A program made the translations under genes and the position numbers. 9,373 nt of DNA from Planctomycetaceae bacterium (GTDB taxonomy: Bacteria > Planctomycetota > Planctomycetia > Planctomycetales > Planctomycetaceae). Below, piece after piece: positions 6,917 through 9,373 of the stretch (its first letter is position 1; the number at the start of each line of letters is the position of its first letter). Location: assembly GCA_016795125.1 (NCBI GenBank), contig JAEUIG010000281.1, positions 1 to 9,373 of the forward strand. The letters are read 5' to 3'. The notes under the pieces are model-generated. The model had not been told where the DNA came from. It was given only the letters and a program-made list of their open reading frames with translations, and did not search any database.

Positions 6917-6946
6917 TTGACAACTCCCCCCGCGATCGGCTAACAG
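6917..6946 (+). promoter_or_regulatory. Possible sigma-70 promoter for the acidic-protein gene
   Basis: A perfect -35 consensus TTGACA (6917-6922) is followed after 18 bases by TAACAG (6941-6946), a weak -10 matching 3 of 6 consensus positions. Transcription would give a leader of roughly 130 bases containing the CCCCGA/TCGGGG hairpin. The -10 is too weak for certainty. Confidence 0.3.
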
Positions 6947-7082
6947 ACCCCGAATATCAGTCGGGGATGATGGGACGCTGCTGGCCGTTTCATCCCCGGC
7001 GCAAGTGCAGCAGAGAACGTCCGGCGGGCGGACAAAGCTGCGTCAGGCGATTACCACACGCGCGACAACGAGGTCCTGAACG

Positions 7083-7397
7083 ATGTTGATGCCGACTCTA
7101 GACGACACCCTCCAGACACGACAACGGACGCTGCCGGGGTCGGCCTTTGGCCCGCTGGTCGAGCCGCTCCCCCTGCGCATGGAAGACGAAGAGGAAGAAG
7201 CCGACGAAGACGGGGACGACGACGAAGACGATGACTTCGAAGAAGACTTCGACGATGACCTCGAAGACGACGACTTCGACGACGACGATCTCGACGATGA
7301 CGACCTCGAGGACGACGACTTCGACGACGACGACGACCTCGATGATGACGACGACGACTTCGGCGAAGAAGAGGAAGAGGACGAGCAGGAGTTCTAA
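7083..7397 (+). CDS. Small highly acidic D/E-rich repeat protein, function unknown
   Basis: A 104-residue protein of no recognised family. Residues 1-33 are ordinary and slightly basic. Residues 34-104 are about 80% Asp/Glu (57 of 71 by count). Single Phe or Leu residues interrupt the acidic run at 52, 56, 60, 65, 70, 75, 80, 86 and 93, so the core is close to a pentad DDDDL/DDDDF pattern, mirrored in the DNA by GAC/GAT blocks with TTC or CTC. No signal peptide, Cys or His is present. The start at ATG 7083 has GAGG nine bases upstream; a nearby ATG at 7089 fits the spacing less well. An intrinsic terminator lies just 52 bases after the stop, so the gene seems to be its own unit. It could bind cations or basic proteins, or mimic nucleic acid, but none of this is shown. 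The opposite strand is also open here, giving a Val-rich frame that is a by-product of the Asp codons. Confidence 0.75.
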   Translation: MLMPTLDDTLQTRQRTLPGSAFGPLVEPLPLRMEDEEEEADEDGDDDEDDDFEEDFDDDLEDDDFDDDDLDDDDLEDDDFDDDDDLDDDDDDFGEEEEEDEQEF

Positions 7398-7449
7398 GCG
7401 GCTCGCTCGCGGGTTCACACGAACCTGAAGTGCCCCTCACTACATCCAG

Positions 7450-7489
7450 AAGCCGGCGCCCGGCCCCCATGCCGGCCGCCGGCTTTTTT
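7450..7489 (+). terminator. Rho-independent terminator after the acidic-protein gene
   Basis: GCCGGCGCCCGGC (7452-7464) and GCCGGCCGCCGGC (7471-7483) pair over 13 bases with one mismatch around a 6-base loop, preceded by AA and followed by six T (7484-7489). This is a textbook terminator on the plus strand, 52 bases after the stop of the acidic-protein gene. Confidence 0.88.
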
Positions 7490-7523
7490 CGCGTCCAACG
7501 CCTGCGTACCATTCAGGACCTGG

Positions 7524-7706
7524 AACCACGGAACACGGAAAGTGTGAGGGTCGACCACCGATCGACGGCTGCAGATCGACCAGGTTCTTGAGAAACCACA
7601 AAGTCACAAAGGGCACAAAGCAGATTGCTGACAGCGTGTCTTTCTTTGTGACCTTTGTGCCTTTGTGGTTCAACTTTTTCCGCGTCTTCCGTGTGTTCCG
7701 TGATTA
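7524..7706. repeat. Nested double inverted repeat upstream of ileS
   Basis: Inner arms: 7594-7620 (AACCACAAAGTCACAAAGGG followed by CACAAAG) and 7644-7670, complementary at 25 of 27 positions with a 23-base spacer. Outer arms: 7524-7540 (AACCACGGAACACGGAA) and 7687-7706, which contain the same CACGGAACAC and ACGGAA words in inverted order, with a 2-base insertion. The inner unit shares CACAAAG words with the repeat at 2620-2763, so both belong to one dispersed intergenic family. Confidence 0.8.
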
Positions 7707-7742
7707 CTCAGATTTGTGCCGGCTGACCGCTGAAAGCTCCCC

Positions 7743-9373
7743 ATGTTCCAGAAAGTCGACGAACCGAACTTCATCGCCGGCGAGCACGAGATGCTCCGCT
7801 TCTGGCAGGCGCAGGACGTGTTCCGCAAGCTGCAGGCCCAGAACGCCGACAAGCCGCACTGGAGCTTTCTCGACGGCCCCATCACGGCCAATAACCCGAT
7901 GGGCGTCCACCACGCCTGGGGCCGCACCTACAAGGATGCGTTCCAGCGGTACCGGGCCATGACCGGCCGCAAGCTCCGCTACCAGAACGGCTTCGACTGC
8001 CAGGGCCTGTGGGTCGAGGTCGAAGTCGAAAAGGAACTCAACCTCGGCACCAAGACCGGCATCGCCGACTACGGCATCGACAAGTTTGTCCGCGAGTGCA
8101 AGAAGCGCGTGCTCAAATTCGCCGCGCGGCAGACGGAACAGTCGGTCCGGCTCGGCTACTGGATGGAGTGGGACGATCCGGCCGAGCTGCGGAAGCTGTC
8201 GGAGCACATCGGTGCTGATGATGTCGTCACGCTGAGAACTCCAAAGGGCGAAACCGCCAGCGGAACAGCGGAAGCGCTGACTGCGGAACTAGGGAACCCG
8301 CGCTGGGGCGGCAGCTACTTCACGTTCTCGACCGAGAACAATGAGACGATCTGGTCGTTCCTGAAGAAGTGCTTCGAGCGGAAGAAGATCTACCAGGGTC
8401 ACGACGTGATGCCGTGGTCCGGCCGCGCCGGCAGCGCGTACTCGCAGATGGAAGTCGCCGACGGCCGCAAACTGACGACGCACCGTTCGTGCTTCGTACG
8501 GTTTCGCTTGATCGACAAGCGAGCGGCGCGACGTCAGTCCGCCGATGATCCGGGGGCTGACGCCGCCCGGCTCGCCGATGATACGGCCGAGTACTTGCTC
8601 GTCTGGACCACCACTCCATGGACGCTCACCTCCAACGTCGCCTGCGCGGTGAATCCCGACCTCGAATACGTCAAGCTGCGCGCGAAGAAGGACGGCGCAC
8701 TCTACTACTTCGCCAAGGACAACCTGGAGTTCAAGCGGCTGGAAAAGGAATTCAAGGAGGGCTTCGGACGACCGGAATGGTCATGGCCGGAAGGAGTCGG
8801 CAAGCTCAAGAACATCGCGCAGCTGTTCAAGGAGCAGGGCGGCTACGAGATAGAAGGGACACTCAAAGGCGCCGAGATGATCGGCTGGCGGTATGAGGGG
8901 CCGTTTGATTCGCTTGAGGCGCAGCTGTCTGAGGGTGGACATCCGACAAGCGATCGGAAAGCAAATGCGAGGCTAGTAAATGACCGTCGCAGTGCAATTG
9001 CGTCCGACTCACAGACGATCGCAGCAACTCTGATTGATGTAACCAAATTCGTCGAGGCGGGCGGCGTGGTTGGCAGAGAGGCCGATTCGAAGGGAAGTGG
9101 GTCAGCAGAAGACATCGACACGCTTTGGTACGCGTTTGATCAACTCGCCATGCTCTGGGGGATGCATTCTGCTAATGCGCTTGAAGAGTGCCCGAGAAAT
9201 GTCACACGCGCCATCGATAAGTTTCGATGGTACGACGCAACGCTGTTGAATCTCGATATTCCGGTCAGGCGAAGCGCGGAGTGGAAAGAGTTCGGACGAC
9301 TCATGGAGGAGGTAGATCATGCGTCGGTTGGCGCTGAGTGCACCCTGTCAGCCGAATCAGTTCGCGAGATCAC
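7743..9373 (+). CDS. ileS: Isoleucyl-tRNA synthetase, N-terminal part (C-terminus beyond window)
   Basis: Charges tRNA-Ile with isoleucine in the cytoplasm and edits mischarged valine. Open frame from ATG 7743 to the right edge (543 codons); full IleRS proteins are about 900-1300 residues. The N-terminus shows FLDGPITANNPMGVHHAWGR (42-61), where HHAWG is the class I HIGH element; this variant is typical of one IleRS branch. The catalytic-domain part GGSYFTFSTENNETIW lies near 190-205. Then come GHDVMPW and SQME (234-237), and the editing domain's WTTTPWTLTSN (288-298) with downstream MIGWRYEGPFD (379-389). After residue 397 the expected HRVI...GTGIVHIAPG part of the editing domain has not appeared by the window end. 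Instead at least 145 residues of unrecognised sequence follow, with lower GC and more A/T-ending codons. The start lacks a strong Shine-Dalgarno. KMSKS is beyond the window. Identity as IleRS is clear; integrity of the whole gene cannot be judged here. Confidence 0.95.
   Translation, partial: MFQKVDEPNFIAGEHEMLRFWQAQDVFRKLQAQNADKPHWSFLDGPITANNPMGVHHAWGRTYKDAFQRYRAMTGRKLRYQNGFDCQGLWVEVEVEKELNLGTKTGIADYGIDKFVRECKKRVLKFAARQTEQSVRLGYWMEWDDPAELRKLSEHIGADDVVTLRTPKGETASGTAEALTAELGNPRWGGSYFTFSTENNETIWSFLKKCFERKKIYQGHDVMPWSGRAGSAYSQMEVADGRKLTTHRSCFVRFRLIDKRAARRQSADDPGADAARLADDTAEYLLVWTTTPWTLTSNVACAVNPDLEYVKLRAKKDGALYYFAKDNLEFKRLEKEFKEGFGRPEWSWPEGVGKLKNIAQLFKEQGGYEIEGTLKGAEMIGWRYEGPFDSLEAQLSEGGHPTSDRKANARLVNDRRSAIASDSQTIAATLIDVTKFVEAGGVVGREADSKGSGSAEDIDTLWYAFDQLAMLWGMHSANALEECPRNVTRAIDKFRWYDATLLNLDIPVRRSAEWKEFGRLMEEVDHASVGAECTLSAESVREI

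Larger units (their letters stand above)
6755..7082. other. Divergent intergenic region between bcp and the acidic-protein gene
   Basis: This 328-base region serves both bcp (minus) and the acidic-protein gene (plus). It contains inverted repeats GCGGCC/GGCCGC (6783-6788, 6797-6802) and CCCCGA/TCGGGG (6948-6953, 6961-6966), and a possible promoter at 6917-6946 facing right. No gene is convincing within it. Confidence 0.5.
7398..7742. other. Intergenic region between the acidic-protein gene and ileS
   Basis: This 345-base gap holds the terminator at 7450-7489 and then the nested inverted repeat at 7524-7706. Only 36 bases separate the repeat from the ileS start. No promoter, leader peptide or T-box-like element for ileS was recognised. 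Confidence 0.5.

Noticed and set aside
7098..7418. Minus-strand open frame encoding a Val/Phe-rich hydrophobic protein
   Set aside because: It is the complement of the GAC/GAT repeat of the acidic-protein gene: Asp codons read backwards as Val. The plus strand has the ribosome site and terminator.
7594..7670. CRISPR array
   Set aside because: The repeated words are short, adjacent and inverted, without regular unique spacers.
8934..9373. Intein inside IleRS
   Set aside because: There is no Cys or Ser splice junction at the border with intein block A features, and the position is not a conserved active-site motif. It looks more like a domain insertion, though the far end is not visible.

Overview
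The window looks like a piece of a planctomycete chromosome. Several things point that way: a protein kinase with the N-terminal layout common in planctomycete Ser/Thr kinases, divergent to an ECF-type sigma factor; an isoleucyl-tRNA synthetase of the PMGVHHAWGR type; high GC (about 65% in the coding lines counted by hand); weak or absent Shine-Dalgarno sites on several genes; and CACAAAG-type inverted repeats between genes. The taxonomic call is inference, since there is no rRNA or other decisive marker here.

Layout from left to right. At 1-1600 (minus, running off the left edge) is a Ser/Thr protein kinase with a cyclic-nucleotide-binding-like domain in front of the kinase domain. Divergent from it at 1995-2588 (plus) is an ECF-family sigma factor; the 394-base gap between their starts carries a 20-base imperfect palindrome close to the kinase start. 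Next come four minus-strand genes that do not look like one tight operon: a UDP-glucuronate-4-epimerase-like SDR enzyme (2774-3781), a PPP-type metallophosphatase (3894-4577), a secreted alpha/beta hydrolase with an extra C-terminal beta-rich domain (4751-5977), and a Bcp/PrxQ peroxiredoxin with a TTG start (6281-6754). Gaps of 112 to 303 bases separate them, and most of these gaps hold repeats. Divergent from bcp, on the plus strand, is a very acidic 104-residue protein built on a roughly 5-residue D/E pattern (7083-7397), followed by a strong intrinsic terminator (7450-7489). Last is the 5' part of ileS (7743 to the right edge).

Repeats are prominent: a 36-base-arm inverted repeat between the convergent sigma and epimerase genes, a four-unit heptamer array that supplies the phosphatase stop codon, a 14-base-arm CCCTCTCCCCCGAA-type palindrome upstream of the hydrolase, and a nested double inverted repeat just before ileS.

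The genes do not form one evident pathway. The kinase and sigma factor are plausibly one regulatory pair. The others are individual housekeeping or accessory genes: sugar-nucleotide conversion, phosphoester hydrolysis, secreted ester hydrolysis, peroxide detoxification and translation. The two points most worth a second look are a stretch of at least 145 residues of atypical base composition inside the IleRS editing region (about 8934 to the right edge), and the pentad-patterned acidic protein. I see no convincing evidence of a new multi-gene defence or mobile system.
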